A DNA stretch of 64,000 nt from contig NZ_AOLY01000009.1 in the NCBI RefSeq assembly GCF_000336635.1, forward strand, positions 144,777 through 208,776, written 5' to 3'. The notes beneath the pieces are model-generated. The model searched no databases, was not told where the DNA came from, and was given only the letters and a program-made list of their open reading frames with translations. This DNA is from Haloarcula japonica DSM 6131 (GTDB taxonomy: Archaea; Halobacteriota; Halobacteria; Halobacteriales; Haloarculaceae). A program made the position numbers and the translations under genes. Of the stretch, positions 16,663-25,613 are shown piece by piece (position 1 is the first letter of the stretch; each line of letters begins with the position of its first letter).

Positions 16663-17562
16663 ATGACAGAGAACGAGATGACGAGCAACGACAGTACCGA
16701 GCCCACACCGACTACTGAAACGGCCGCGTCGTCACCGGACCCGTCTGGCGACCCCCTCATCGAACAGTCGATTGACGTAGAGGGAACCGGCGACACCGCG
16801 GGCGAGACGGGAGAGCCAGTCATCGAGTCCCGCGACCTGAACGTGTTCTACGGCGAGACGCAGGCGCTACAGGGTATCGACTTGGCCATCCCGGAAAAAC
16901 AGGTGACGGCCATGATCGGTCCCTCCGGCTGTGGCAAGTCCACGTTCCTGCGGTGTATCAACCGCATGAACGATCTCATCGACGCGGCGCGGGTTGAGGG
17001 AGACCTCTACTTCGAGGGGAAAAACGTCTACGATGCCGACGTGGACCCGGTGGCGCTGCGGCGACGCATCGGAATGGTGTTCCAGCACCCGAACCCCTTC
17101 CCCAAGAGCATCTACGACAACGTCGCTTACGGCCTCCGTATTCAGGACCAGACGGAGGACATAGACGAGAAAGTCGAGACGGCACTCAAGCGGGCCGCGC
17201 TGTGGGACGAAGTCAAAGACCAACTGGACAAGAGCGCGCTCGACCTCTCAGGTGGTCAGCAACAGCGGCTCTGCATCGCTCGCGCTATCGCCGTCGACCC
17301 GGATGTCATTCTGATGGACGAACCGGCGTCGGCGCTTGACCCAATCGCCACCTCGAAGATCGAGGACCTCATCGAGGAACTGGCCGAAGAGTTCACTGTC
17401 GTTATCGTTACTCACAACATGCAGCAGGCGGCTCGCATCTCCGACAAAACCGCGGTCTTCCTCACCGGTGGTGAACTCGTCGAGTTCGATGATACGGACA
17501 AGATCTTCGAGAACCCCGAGAGCCAGCGCGTCGAGGACTACATCACCGGCAAGTTCGGATAG
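16663..17562 (+). CDS. pstB: Phosphate ABC transporter ATP-binding protein PstB
   Basis: 299 aa. An acidic, Ser/Thr-rich leader of about 45 residues precedes a normal PstB. Walker A is GPSGCGKST, the Q-loop is in [10 protein letters not shown], the signature is LSGGQQQRL, Walker B is [13 protein letters not shown] and the switch is VTHNMQQ. It powers phosphate import with PstC/PstA. Last gene of the operon, starting 4 nt after pstA; a T-run follows near 17579-17583 before the convergent hydrolase. Confidence 0.96.
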   Translation: MTENEMTSNDSTEPTPTTETAASSPDPSGDPLIEQSIDVEGTGDTAGETGEPVIESRDLNVFYGETQALQGIDLAIPEKQVTAMIGPSGCGKSTFLRCINRMNDLIDAARVEGDLYFEGKNVYDADVDPVALRRRIGMVFQHPNPFPKSIYDNVAYGLRIQDQTEDIDEKVETALKRAALWDEVKDQLDKSALDLSGGQQQRLCIARAIAVDPDVILMDEPASALDPIATSKIEDLIEELAEEFTVVIVTHNMQQAARISDKTAVFLTGGELVEFDDTDKIFENPESQRVEDYITGKFG

Positions 17563-17591
17563 TCGTCTCTCGCGGCCGTTTTTGTCACCGC

Positions 17592-18437
17592 TTACCGCCC
17601 CAGCGTCGCTTCCGTGTCGATGCCGTACACCGCCTTCGGTGTCTCGACGTGTGCTGTTCTGACCGCGTCTTCGTGCCCGTTTTCGAGTAGCCAGCGGACG
17701 CGCCGCGGCACGGTCTTCGGTCCAAGCACCGCGCCGGGGCGGTCCGGATCGTCGATGTAGTCGGTCTCCATCAGGAACGGTTCGTCAGTCTCGACTGCGG
17801 TTTCCAGTTCGTCTTTGTCTGCAAGTACTGATTTGACCGGGCCACGGAGTCGGCCCCCGGAGTAGTGTTTGACGACCTGCATGCGGTCGAGGCCACGGTC
17901 TTCGGCCCAGCGAGCAACGTCTTCGAAGTCTTCGCCGCCTTCTGTATGGAGTTGTATCGCACAACCAACGTCGGCGGCGCGTTCGAACCCGTGACACATC
18001 ACTTCGTTCGCGGCTTCCCAGACAGCGTCGTCTACGTCGTAGTGTGGACGGCCGGACTTCATCGCGAGCGCATCACCGCTATCGACGTACTCCGCCGCCA
18101 CATCGAGGCCAGTCTGCATGATATCTCGCGCTTCCGGCGGCGTGTAGCCGTCGCCGACGAGTTTCGAAATCAGCGCCGGGTGGACACCGAGGACGGGCCA
18201 GGCGCGACCGTCCAGCACCTCGGTCGCTGCGGCGGCGGCCTCCACGGTGAGGTCGAACACCTCGCGGAAGATTGCCTCGTCGGTGCCCTTCTCGACGAGG
18301 TGCCACGACGGCTTGTTGAGCACCAGCAGGTGTGTTCCGCCCTGAGACGCGAACTCCTCGGCTGCCGCGACGTTCCGTCCGTTGACCGGATCGAGGTGGA
18401 GATGGTTGTCCAGTACCGGCGTGTCGTCGATGTCCAT
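17592..18437 (-). CDS. TatD-related metal-dependent hydrolase
   Basis: 281 aa amidohydrolase-like TIM barrel. Metal ligands are suggested by DNHLHLDP (residues 10-17), then LGVHPALI, IQLHTEGGED, VVKHYSGG and METDYIDDP near the C-terminus (the barrel Asp). That is the TatD/phosphotriesterase-like layout. TatD proteins are nucleases or esterases; the substrate here is unknown. Converges on pstB. Confidence 0.85.
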   Translation of the reverse strand: MDIDDTPVLDNHLHLDPVNGRNVAAAEEFASQGGTHLLVLNKPSWHLVEKGTDEAIFREVFDLTVEAAAAATEVLDGRAWPVLGVHPALISKLVGDGYTPPEARDIMQTGLDVAAEYVDSGDALAMKSGRPHYDVDDAVWEAANEVMCHGFERAADVGCAIQLHTEGGEDFEDVARWAEDRGLDRMQVVKHYSGGRLRGPVKSVLADKDELETAVETDEPFLMETDYIDDPDRPGAVLGPKTVPRRVRWLLENGHEDAVRTAHVETPKAVYGIDTEATLGR

Positions 18438-18489
18438 AGATGCTCAATGGCACTGGCCGAAAAAACAGTTGGCGTCACGGACTTCGGAT

Positions 18490-18936
18490 CTAAAGTGTCA
18501 CTGCGTCTTCAGCCGCGTTGCGTAACGCGTCGGAGCGGCCGTACTCACCCGGCGCGATGGCGACCGTTCTGACCCCCTCCCGGGCGGCTACTTCCAGCGC
18601 TGGCTTGAAATCCGTGTCCCGCGAGGCGACGGCTAGTACGTTGATTTGTCCCGAGGCGACGGCATCAGTCGCGTCAACGGCGAGTCGGACATCAACGTCA
18701 CCGCTGGTGGTCCGAACCTCGAAACCCCTGGCCTCGGCGGCCTGAATCAGTCCCGGCGAGGCGTTCTGGTCAACGTAGAGGCGAGTGACCGACAACGGGC
18801 CGTACTCGGCCGCGGTATCCCGGACCTCGTCGAGGTCGACATCGAACTCAGATCTGAGCACGTTCGGCCCGTCGACGAACAGTCCAACGCGCTGTTTCGG
18901 GTCTTTCTCCTCGAATATCCGACGGAACAGCTTCAT
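18490..18936 (-). CDS. NYN/PIN-like (TIGR00288-type) nuclease-fold protein
   Basis: 148 aa from the ATG at 18936 (MKLFRRIFEEKDP). Residues 17-27 GLFVDGPNVLR carry the first acidic ligand. DVDVRLAVDATDA (about 80-92) and VASRDTDFKPAL (about 103-114) give the further aspartates of the NYN fold. Such proteins are presumed RNases. A TATA-like GCTTATG lies about 24-30 bp upstream, so it is probably leaderless. Partner unknown. Confidence 0.75.
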   Translation of the reverse strand: MKLFRRIFEEKDPKQRVGLFVDGPNVLRSEFDVDLDEVRDTAAEYGPLSVTRLYVDQNASPGLIQAAEARGFEVRTTSGDVDVRLAVDATDAVASGQINVLAVASRDTDFKPALEVAAREGVRTVAIAPGEYGRSDALRNAAEDAVTL

Positions 18937-19095
18937 GCGCCCCTTTCGCCGCCCGGCCCGCTTATGCGTGCCGCTTCGCTCTGTAAACTGCTCCCCGCTA
19001 TATAGAATAATATGGTAACACTTAGGACGATACCTACCAGACGTTACGGACGTATTTCCGTGCGGAGTTGGCCAGCAGCAAGTGTAATTTGACAT

Positions 19096-20889
19096 ATGAG
19101 CAACGAACCTCTTCACGACCGAGACGTGCTAAACGGACTCTGTGAGATAATTTCCGATCCGGCTATCGTACTAAACGCTGACGGCTCTTTTGTCGATGTC
19201 ATCCACAACGCCCACAACGGGGCATTATTTTTCAAAGATCCGGAAACACTGCTGGGAACAGATCTCTGGGACGTGTTCTCTACAGCACAGGCTGACCAGT
19301 TTTACGCGATTATCGAGGACGTTTTAGAAACAGGTGAACAGCGGCACATCGAGTATCAGCTATCACTCGACCACAGAGAGCGACACTTCGAGGCGCGCGT
19401 CACGCCGGTCGGCGGTAACGACGCCGAACGCGTGCTATGGCTGGCGGAAGATATCACACAGCGTAAGCAGCGGCGAGAAAAGCAAGCCCTCATTGAGCGG
19501 GTGTTCGAGGTCAGCCCCGTCGGTATCGTCGTCGTAGAACGGTCCGGCAGAATTTCGCTGGCTAACGACCGCGCCGAGGAGCTACTCGGTCTCGAACGCG
19601 AGAAAATCCCTCAGCGGCGATATAACCAACCGGAGTGGAATATCTTCTACGAAGACGGGACCCCGATCCCTGAATCGGACCATCTGGTTACGCAGGTGTT
19701 CGAATCGGGCGAACCGGTGTTCGGATTCGAGCACTGGATAAAACTCGACAACGGGAGCGAGCGGTGGCTTTCGAGCAATGCCGCGCCGATATTCGGTGAT
19801 GACGGAACCATCGAGCGGGTCGTCGTTGGTCTTGACGACGCAACGGGATTGAAACAGCGGGAGGAACAACTGGAGTGGCTCGTCGGGACCGAGACCTTGG
19901 CTGACGTTGGCGGGTGGGAGCTCGATCTGGAGACGGATATGATAGCGGGAACTGCCGGGATGAAGCGCCTCTATGGAACACCGGAGTACAATCCGACGCT
20001 TGAAGAGGCCCTTGAGCAGTATCACCCCAACGATAGAGCGGCCGTTCGCGACGCTATCGAGACCTGTCGTGAAACCGGCGAACCGATGGAGTTGGAGGCA
20101 CGCCGCCAGACCGCTGACGGAACCGAGCGGTGGTTCCGACTCCGGGCGGAAAAAACGGTCCGGGACGGGACACCGAAACTACGAGGCATCGTTCGCGACA
20201 TCACGCAGGATAAAGAGCGAGAGCAGCGGCTCATGGTCATGAGTCGGATTCTCCGGCACAACATCCGAAACAAGCTGACCGTGATACGGGGTAATTCGAG
20301 ACTCCTCAAAGAAGAACTCGGCTCGCCTGATTTTTCCGTTGGCGCTGCCAGCGGACACATCGACAGAATCGAAAAGGCCTCGAAAGAACTTGACTCGTTG
20401 GCCGAGCGAGCACGGACGTTCGACCGGGTCATCGAACGGGATCTCCGGAGTGGGACACTTCACCTCCAGCAGGCCCTCACCGATATCCGGGACGAATTCA
20501 CACCGCAGTATCCCGAAGCTACCATTGAAGTTGTGCCGACCGACGCGGAAGTATCGGGCGACAGGATGGCTATCGACCTGATACTTGAGATCCTTGTCGA
20601 AAACGCCATCGAATACAGCGATCTGCCCGATCCGACGGTCAAGCTTACGACCGAAGAGACCCCGTCGGGCCAAGTGACAGTCAGCGTCGATACCGACGGG
20701 TCCGGTATCCCAGATATGGAACGCAATGTCCTGGCCTCGGAAACCGAGGGGCCAGTGGCACACAGCCGTGGACTCGGACTGTGGGCGGTTACGTGGCTTG
20801 TCCGACGCCTCGGTGGGTCCGTGACAATCGATGAGGACCATGACGGAACGCGGGTCGAACTCGTGTTCCCGCTGGCGCGAAGCGAGTAA
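19096..20889 (+). CDS. Three-PAS cytoplasmic sensor histidine kinase
   Basis: 597 aa, no membrane segment. PAS domains cover about residues 10-120, 130-245 and 255-365 (each ending in an 'xDIT' or similar strand). The kinase core has SRILRHNIRNKLTVIRG with the phospho-acceptor His near 380, N-box LILEILVENAIEY, G1 DTDGSGIP and G2 GLGLWAV, all intact. No receiver gene is adjacent. The signal is unknown; no haem or flavin motif can be asserted. Divergent from the NYN gene. Confidence 0.9.
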   Translation: MSNEPLHDRDVLNGLCEIISDPAIVLNADGSFVDVIHNAHNGALFFKDPETLLGTDLWDVFSTAQADQFYAIIEDVLETGEQRHIEYQLSLDHRERHFEARVTPVGGNDAERVLWLAEDITQRKQRREKQALIERVFEVSPVGIVVVERSGRISLANDRAEELLGLEREKIPQRRYNQPEWNIFYEDGTPIPESDHLVTQVFESGEPVFGFEHWIKLDNGSERWLSSNAAPIFGDDGTIERVVVGLDDATGLKQREEQLEWLVGTETLADVGGWELDLETDMIAGTAGMKRLYGTPEYNPTLEEALEQYHPNDRAAVRDAIETCRETGEPMELEARRQTADGTERWFRLRAEKTVRDGTPKLRGIVRDITQDKEREQRLMVMSRILRHNIRNKLTVIRGNSRLLKEELGSPDFSVGAASGHIDRIEKASKELDSLAERARTFDRVIERDLRSGTLHLQQALTDIRDEFTPQYPEATIEVVPTDAEVSGDRMAIDLILEILVENAIEYSDLPDPTVKLTTEETPSGQVTVSVDTDGSGIPDMERNVLASETEGPVAHSRGLGLWAVTWLVRRLGGSVTIDEDHDGTRVELVFPLARSE

Positions 20890-21033
20890 CGAAGACGACG
20901 GCTTATTTTCTGTCCCGGTCTTGTCGTCCTGTCTGGCGCAATCCCCAATTTGATATCGTGGTATCTGGTTTATCAGCGGCCCACAGGCGGTGAAGGGCCA
21001 AACGGTAAGACCACTCGGTTCGACAAGCCGGGT

Positions 21034-22125
21034 ATGACACTGCGGGCACCACCGCTCTCTGCGGTTCACCGGCGATCTGACGCTTCGTTCACTGATTTCG
21101 GCGGGTGGGAGATGCCGGTCGAGTTCGAATCGATCCGCATCGAACACGAGGCAGTCCGAAACGAGGCCGGGAAGTTCGACGTTTCGCACATGGGACAGAT
21201 AACCGTGGCCGGTCCGGACGCGGCGACGCTGACACAGCGGCTGACTACAAACGACGTGACCGTGTTGGACCCGGGCGAGGCCCACTACGCGGCCATCACA
21301 GACGAGGACGGAATCATGCTGGACGACACCGTCGTCTACCGGCTGCCGGAAGGCGCAGCCGATGAGTTCCTATTCATCCCGAACGCCGGGCACGACGGAG
21401 AGATGACCGAACGGTGGCTCTCTGAGCGGGACGGGCGGGGGCTCGACGCGACGGTGACGAACCGGACCGAGGAGTACGCGATGCTCGCCGTTCAGGGGCC
21501 TGACGCGCCGGACCTGCTGGCGGCCGAGACGGATGTCTCCCTCGCTGCCCTGTCGCGGTTCGAGGTGGCTGACGGGACTGTCGCCGGCATCGACTCGCTG
21601 ATCGCTCGGACGGGCTACACCGGCGAACGCGGCTTCGAAATCCTCTGTCCGCCCGACGGTGCCGAGGTGGTCTGGGACGCGTTGGAGTGCCAGCCCTGCG
21701 GGCTCGGCGCGCGCGACACCCTCCGCCTAGAAATGGGCTTTCTGCTCTCCGGTCAGGAGTTCCATCCGGTCGATGAGCCCAGAACACCATACGAGGCCGG
21801 CATCGGCTGGACGGTCGCGCTCGATACGGAGTTCGTCGGTCGGGACGCACTGGAGGGCGTCGCCGCGGAGGGCCCCGAAGAGAAGCTCATCGGCATCGAA
21901 CTCATCGACCGCGGCGTCCCGCGCCACGGGTACGACGTGACGACTCCTGACGGAGAGCCCATCGGGCACGTTACCAGCGGAACGATGAGTCCGACGCTCG
22001 GAGCACCGATTGCTCTCGCCTACGTCCCGGCGGCGTACGCCGAACCAGACGAGTCCGTCCGCGTCGTCGTCCGCGGCGAACCGAAGAAAGCACGTACCAG
22101 GAGCACACCATTCCTCGATAGATGA
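21034..22125 (+). CDS. gcvT: Glycine cleavage system T protein (aminomethyltransferase)
   Basis: 363 aa from the ATG at 21034 ([12 protein letters not shown]); the frame upstream is not conserved-looking. It transfers the methylene group from lipoyl-GcvH to tetrahydrofolate and releases ammonia. Motifs [22 protein letters not shown] (catalytic Asp region), TRTGYTGE-like [27 protein letters not shown] and the C-terminal [20 protein letters not shown] are intact. Followed by gcvH with an ATGA overlap. Confidence 0.96.
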   Translation: MTLRAPPLSAVHRRSDASFTDFGGWEMPVEFESIRIEHEAVRNEAGKFDVSHMGQITVAGPDAATLTQRLTTNDVTVLDPGEAHYAAITDEDGIMLDDTVVYRLPEGAADEFLFIPNAGHDGEMTERWLSERDGRGLDATVTNRTEEYAMLAVQGPDAPDLLAAETDVSLAALSRFEVADGTVAGIDSLIARTGYTGERGFEILCPPDGAEVVWDALECQPCGLGARDTLRLEMGFLLSGQEFHPVDEPRTPYEAGIGWTVALDTEFVGRDALEGVAAEGPEEKLIGIELIDRGVPRHGYDVTTPDGEPIGHVTSGTMSPTLGAPIALAYVPAAYAEPDESVRVVVRGEPKKARTRSTPFLDR

Positions 22126-22505
22126 GTTTCGACGTTCCCGACGACCTGCGATATCTGGAGTCACACGAATGGGTACGCGTCGCCGGCGACACTGCCGAGA
22201 TCGGAATCACGGCGTTCGCACAGGACGAACTCGGCGACGTGGTGTTCGTCGAGCTGCCCGAGGAAGGGGCGGAGCTGACAGCTGGCGAGGACTTCGGCGT
22301 CGTGGAGTCCATCAAGGCTGTGTCCGACGTGTACGCCCCCGTCTCCGGCACCGTCACAGCAGTCAACGACCGACTCCGCGACGAACCGGAGCTGCTGAAC
22401 GAGGACCCGTTCGGTGACGGCTGGATGCTCGAGGTCGAGGTAGCCGACGAGAGCGAAACCGCCGACCTGCTCTCACCCGACGCGTACCGCGACCAGATCG
22501 AGTAA
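22122..22505 (+). CDS. gcvH: Glycine cleavage system H protein
   Basis: 127 aa lipoyl carrier. ESHEWVRV opens the fold and the lipoylation lysine lies in [19 protein letters not shown]. The C-terminus [10 protein letters not shown] is standard. It shuttles the aminomethyl group between P and T proteins. Overlaps gcvT by 4 nt. Confidence 0.97.
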   Translation: MSFDVPDDLRYLESHEWVRVAGDTAEIGITAFAQDELGDVVFVELPEEGAELTAGEDFGVVESIKAVSDVYAPVSGTVTAVNDRLRDEPELLNEDPFGDGWMLEVEVADESETADLLSPDAYRDQIE

Positions 22506-22611
22506 CCCCCGGTGGCAGCGGTCCCTACGGGGGTGAAAGGAGTAACCTAATGTGGACACGGTCGTTAGCTGCCGATATCATGTCACCCCGGCGCTACTGG
22601 GTGGTTCTCCA

Positions 22612-23955
22612 ATGAGCGATAGTGATTCACATGCGACAGGCAGTCCGTACGCACCGCAGACGGCCGCAGAGACCGCGGCGATGCTCGATGCAGTCGGGGC
22701 CGACGACCTCGAATCCCTGTTCGACGTTCCCGAGTCCGTCGCCTTCGACGGGGAGTTCGGCATCGACACCCGGAGCGAACGGGCGACGCGTCGGGAAGTC
22801 GCTCGCCTCCTGGGTCGTAACGCCGACCTCTCCGAGTTTCTCGGCCGTGGCCACTACGACCATTACGTCCCGAGCGTCGTCGACGACCTCGCCAGCCGCT
22901 CGGAGTTCCTGACCTCATATACGCAGTATCAGCCCGAGGTCGCACAGGGCTTTCTCCAAGCGTTGTTCGAGTTCCAGTCGATGCTGGTCGAGCTCACGGG
23001 CCTTGACGTCGCCAACTGCTCGATGTACGACGACGCGACGGCACTGGGCGAGGCTGCGACGCTCTCCCAGCGCGTCCGCTCGGTGTCCGGTGACCGGATT
23101 CTGGTTCCCGAACACCTCCGGGAGGGCAAACGCGCCGTCCTGTCGAACTACACTGAAGGGCCGGACCTCACGGTCGAACCCTACCCGATGACTGACGGCG
23201 TCGTCGACGTGCCGGCACTGTCCGACCAGATCGGCGACGACACCGCGATGGTGTACGCCGAGTCGCCGACGGTCCGGGGCGTTATCGAGGAGCGCCTCGA
23301 CGCTATCGGCGACCTTGCCCACGAACATGAGGCGCTGTTCTGCATCGGCTCGGACCCAATAGCTTTGTGCCTGCTGGAGCGGCCGGCCGATGTCGGAGCC
23401 GACGTGGTCGTCGGCGACGCCGCGTCGCTGGGGACCGGCACGGCATACGGATTCGGCCTCGGAATGTTCGTCACCCGCGAGGAGTATCTGCGGCAGGTCC
23501 CCGGCCGGCTCGTCGGGGCCAGCGAAGACGCCGCCGACCGCCGCGCGTACACGCTAACACTCCAGACCCGGGAGCAGCACATCCGCAAGGAGCGGGCTAC
23601 CTCAAACATCTGCACGAACCAGGCGTGGGTCGCGCTCCGGACCGCGATGCACGCCGCGTGGCTCGGCCCGGACGGGCTGGTCGAACTCGCCGAGGACTGC
23701 GTGACCCGCGCCCGTGACCTGGCCGGCCGCCTCGACGACATCGTCGGCGTGAAAGCGCCGGTTCACGGCCGTCACCACTTCCGGGAGTTCCTCGCCCGCA
23801 CGGACCAGCCCGCAAGCGCAATCGTTGCCGACCTCGCGGCCGAGGGCTTCGCGGTCCACGCGGTCGACGACCATCTGGTACAGGTATGTGTGACCGAAAC
23901 CACTGCCGATGCCACAGACGAGTTCGTCGCGGCGTTCCGGGAGGTGGCGAAATGA
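22612..23955 (+). CDS. gcvPA: Glycine dehydrogenase (decarboxylating) subunit 1
   Basis: 447 aa from the ATG at 22612. Residues [40 protein letters not shown] and [19 protein letters not shown] are characteristic of the N-terminal half of P protein, encoded separately in archaea and many bacteria. It forms the heterotetrameric decarboxylase with GcvPB and lacks the PLP lysine. 107 bp separate it from gcvH. Confidence 0.95.
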   Translation: MSDSDSHATGSPYAPQTAAETAAMLDAVGADDLESLFDVPESVAFDGEFGIDTRSERATRREVARLLGRNADLSEFLGRGHYDHYVPSVVDDLASRSEFLTSYTQYQPEVAQGFLQALFEFQSMLVELTGLDVANCSMYDDATALGEAATLSQRVRSVSGDRILVPEHLREGKRAVLSNYTEGPDLTVEPYPMTDGVVDVPALSDQIGDDTAMVYAESPTVRGVIEERLDAIGDLAHEHEALFCIGSDPIALCLLERPADVGADVVVGDAASLGTGTAYGFGLGMFVTREEYLRQVPGRLVGASEDAADRRAYTLTLQTREQHIRKERATSNICTNQAWVALRTAMHAAWLGPDGLVELAEDCVTRARDLAGRLDDIVGVKAPVHGRHHFREFLARTDQPASAIVADLAAEGFAVHAVDDHLVQVCVTETTADATDEFVAAFREVAK

Positions 23956-24119
23956 CACTCGCCGCACTGCGTTCGGCGAAACACCGTGGGACAAACCGCG
24001 TCCCACGAGCTTCACGCTCGACTCGGGGGTGTCTCTTCGCCTCGTGCTACTCGGCGAAACACCGTGGGACAAACCGCGTCCCACGAGCTTCACGCTCGAC
24101 ACGGGGGTGTCTCGCGTGA
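23952..24119 (+). other. Short bridging reading frame between gcvPA and gcvPB
   Basis: A 55-codon frame starts with the ATG that overlaps the gcvPA stop (ATGA at 23952-23955) and ends at a TGA overlapping the presumed GTG start of gcvPB (GTGA at 24116-24119). It reads through both copies of the 63-bp repeat. It could let ribosomes pass from gcvPA to gcvPB despite the inserted repeat. Whether the basic, Arg-rich peptide is stable or functional is unknown. Confidence 0.35.
23973..24113 (+). repeat. Tandem 63-bp hairpin repeat in the gcvPA-gcvPB junction
   Basis: Two copies (23973-24035 and 24051-24113) differ at one base and are spaced by 15 bp, so the period is 78 bp (26 codons). Each contains a perfect 8-bp inverted repeat CGTGGGAC/GTCCCACG around a 7-nt loop (23985-24007 and 24063-24085) and a second 5-bp CGAGC/GCTCG stem. 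It looks like a REP/MITE-like palindromic unit, though no transposase is present. All frames across it stay open for some distance, which creates false N-terminal extensions of gcvPB. Confidence 0.8.
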
Positions 24120-25537
24120 AATACGACCAGGCACGCTGGACCGACGACAGCGACGACCTGTACGAACCGCTGCTCTCGGAGAAGGCGAGCAAAACGGTCG
24201 ACATCGAGGACTCGCCACTGCCCGATGACCTGACGCGGGACAGCCTCTCACTGCCGGACCCGGCCGAGCCCGAACTGGCCCGCCACTACACGCGCCTCTC
24301 ACAGATGAACTACGGCGTCGAGAGCGGGCCGTTCCCACTTGGCTCCTGTACGATGAAGTACAACCCCTCCTTCACCGAAGACGTGGCCGCACGGGCAGAC
24401 GCCGCGATCCACCCGGACCGGCCCGATTCGACGGTTCAGGGGACGCTGGCGCTGTGTCACCGGCTTCAGGACTATCTGGGTCGTATCGGCGGGATGGACG
24501 CTGTGACGCTACAGCCACCAGCCGGCGCGGCCGGTGAGTTCACCGGAATCCAGATTGCGAAGGCCTACCACGATCACAACGACGACGAGCGCTCGGAGGT
24601 CGTCATCCCGGACTCGGCACACGGCACGAACTTCGCGACGGCGGCGATGGCCGGCTACGAGGTCGTGGAGCTACCGAGCGGCGACGACGGTCGCGTCGAC
24701 ATCGAGGCACTGGAGGCGGCCGTCGGCGACGACACCGCCGCGCTGATGCTCACAAACCCCAACACGCTGGGGCTGTTCGAGCGCGATATCGAACACATCG
24801 CCGACATCGTCCACGACGCCGGCGGTCTGCTGTACTACGACGGCGCGAACCTCAATGCCCTGCTCGGGCGCGCTCGCCCCGGCGATATGGGCTTCGACGT
24901 GATGCACTACAACGTCCACAAGACGTTCGCGACGCCCCACGGCGGCGGCGGTCCCGGGGCCGGCCCGGTCGGCGTCCGCGAGGAACTGGCCCAGTTCCTC
25001 CCGAACCCACACGTCAGGGAGCGCGGCGGCAACTACGAACACTACGAACCGGACCACTCGATTGGGAAGATCCACGGCTTCTACGGCAACTGGCCGGTAC
25101 TGCTCAAGACCTTCGCGTACATCGCCAGGCTGGGCGACGAGGGCCTGCGAGACGCCAGCGCGAAGGCCGTCCTGAATGCGAACTACCTCGCCGAGCAGAT
25201 TGAGTACGAGGTGCCCTTTGGTCCGTTCCATCACGAGTTCGTGGCCAGCGCGGGCGAGCAGGACGCCGCCGATGCGGCCAAGCGGATGCTCGACTACGGC
25301 GTCCACCCGCCGACGACGAAATGGCCCGAGATCGTCGACGAGGCGCTGATGACAGAGCCCACGGAAGGAGAAACCAAGCGCTCGCTTGACCAGCTCGCGG
25401 CCGCGTTCAACGCTGTGGCCGGCGATTCCGATGCCGAGTTGGCCGACGCGCCGTCGCGTCCAGCGGCGAAACGCATCGACCAGGCGACTGCGGCCCGGAA
25501 CCCGCGGCTTTCCTGGCAGGCGCTTGACGACACGTAG
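24116..25537 (+). CDS. gcvPB: Glycine dehydrogenase (decarboxylating) subunit 2
   Basis: 473 aa if started at the GTG at 24116 (MKYDQARWTDDSDDLYEPLLSE), which matches the usual N-terminus of archaeal GcvPB. The open frame extends back to 23909 but that part is repeat-derived. The PLP lysine lies in MHYNVHKTFATPHGGGGPG; upstream NYGVESGPFPLGSCTMKYNP and LTNPNTLGLFE are intact. It decarboxylates glycine with GcvPA and loads GcvH. A GTG start after a repeat insertion is unusual. Confidence 0.94.
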   Translation: MKYDQARWTDDSDDLYEPLLSEKASKTVDIEDSPLPDDLTRDSLSLPDPAEPELARHYTRLSQMNYGVESGPFPLGSCTMKYNPSFTEDVAARADAAIHPDRPDSTVQGTLALCHRLQDYLGRIGGMDAVTLQPPAGAAGEFTGIQIAKAYHDHNDDERSEVVIPDSAHGTNFATAAMAGYEVVELPSGDDGRVDIEALEAAVGDDTAALMLTNPNTLGLFERDIEHIADIVHDAGGLLYYDGANLNALLGRARPGDMGFDVMHYNVHKTFATPHGGGGPGAGPVGVREELAQFLPNPHVRERGGNYEHYEPDHSIGKIHGFYGNWPVLLKTFAYIARLGDEGLRDASAKAVLNANYLAEQIEYEVPFGPFHHEFVASAGEQDAADAAKRMLDYGVHPPTTKWPEIVDEALMTEPTEGETKRSLDQLAAAFNAVAGDSDAELADAPSRPAAKRIDQATAARNPRLSWQALDDT

Positions 25538-25613
25538 CTGCTCGTTTCGATAATTGATACTTCCGCCCGAGCGTATATGCCACCCCACCGAATAGCATCG
25601 ACAACACTACGCT

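Noticed and set aside
20890..21033. Possible glycine riboswitch before gcvT
   Set aside because: The 144-bp leader region lacks the conserved glycine aptamer cores; only a TATA-like element (about 20967-20975) is visible.
23909..24115. N-terminal extension of gcvPB through the repeat (69 extra codons)
   Set aside because: The extension encodes two copies of the repeat unit (GETPWDKPRPTSFTLD) and overlaps gcvPA; the GTG at 24116 gives the usual GcvPB N-terminus.
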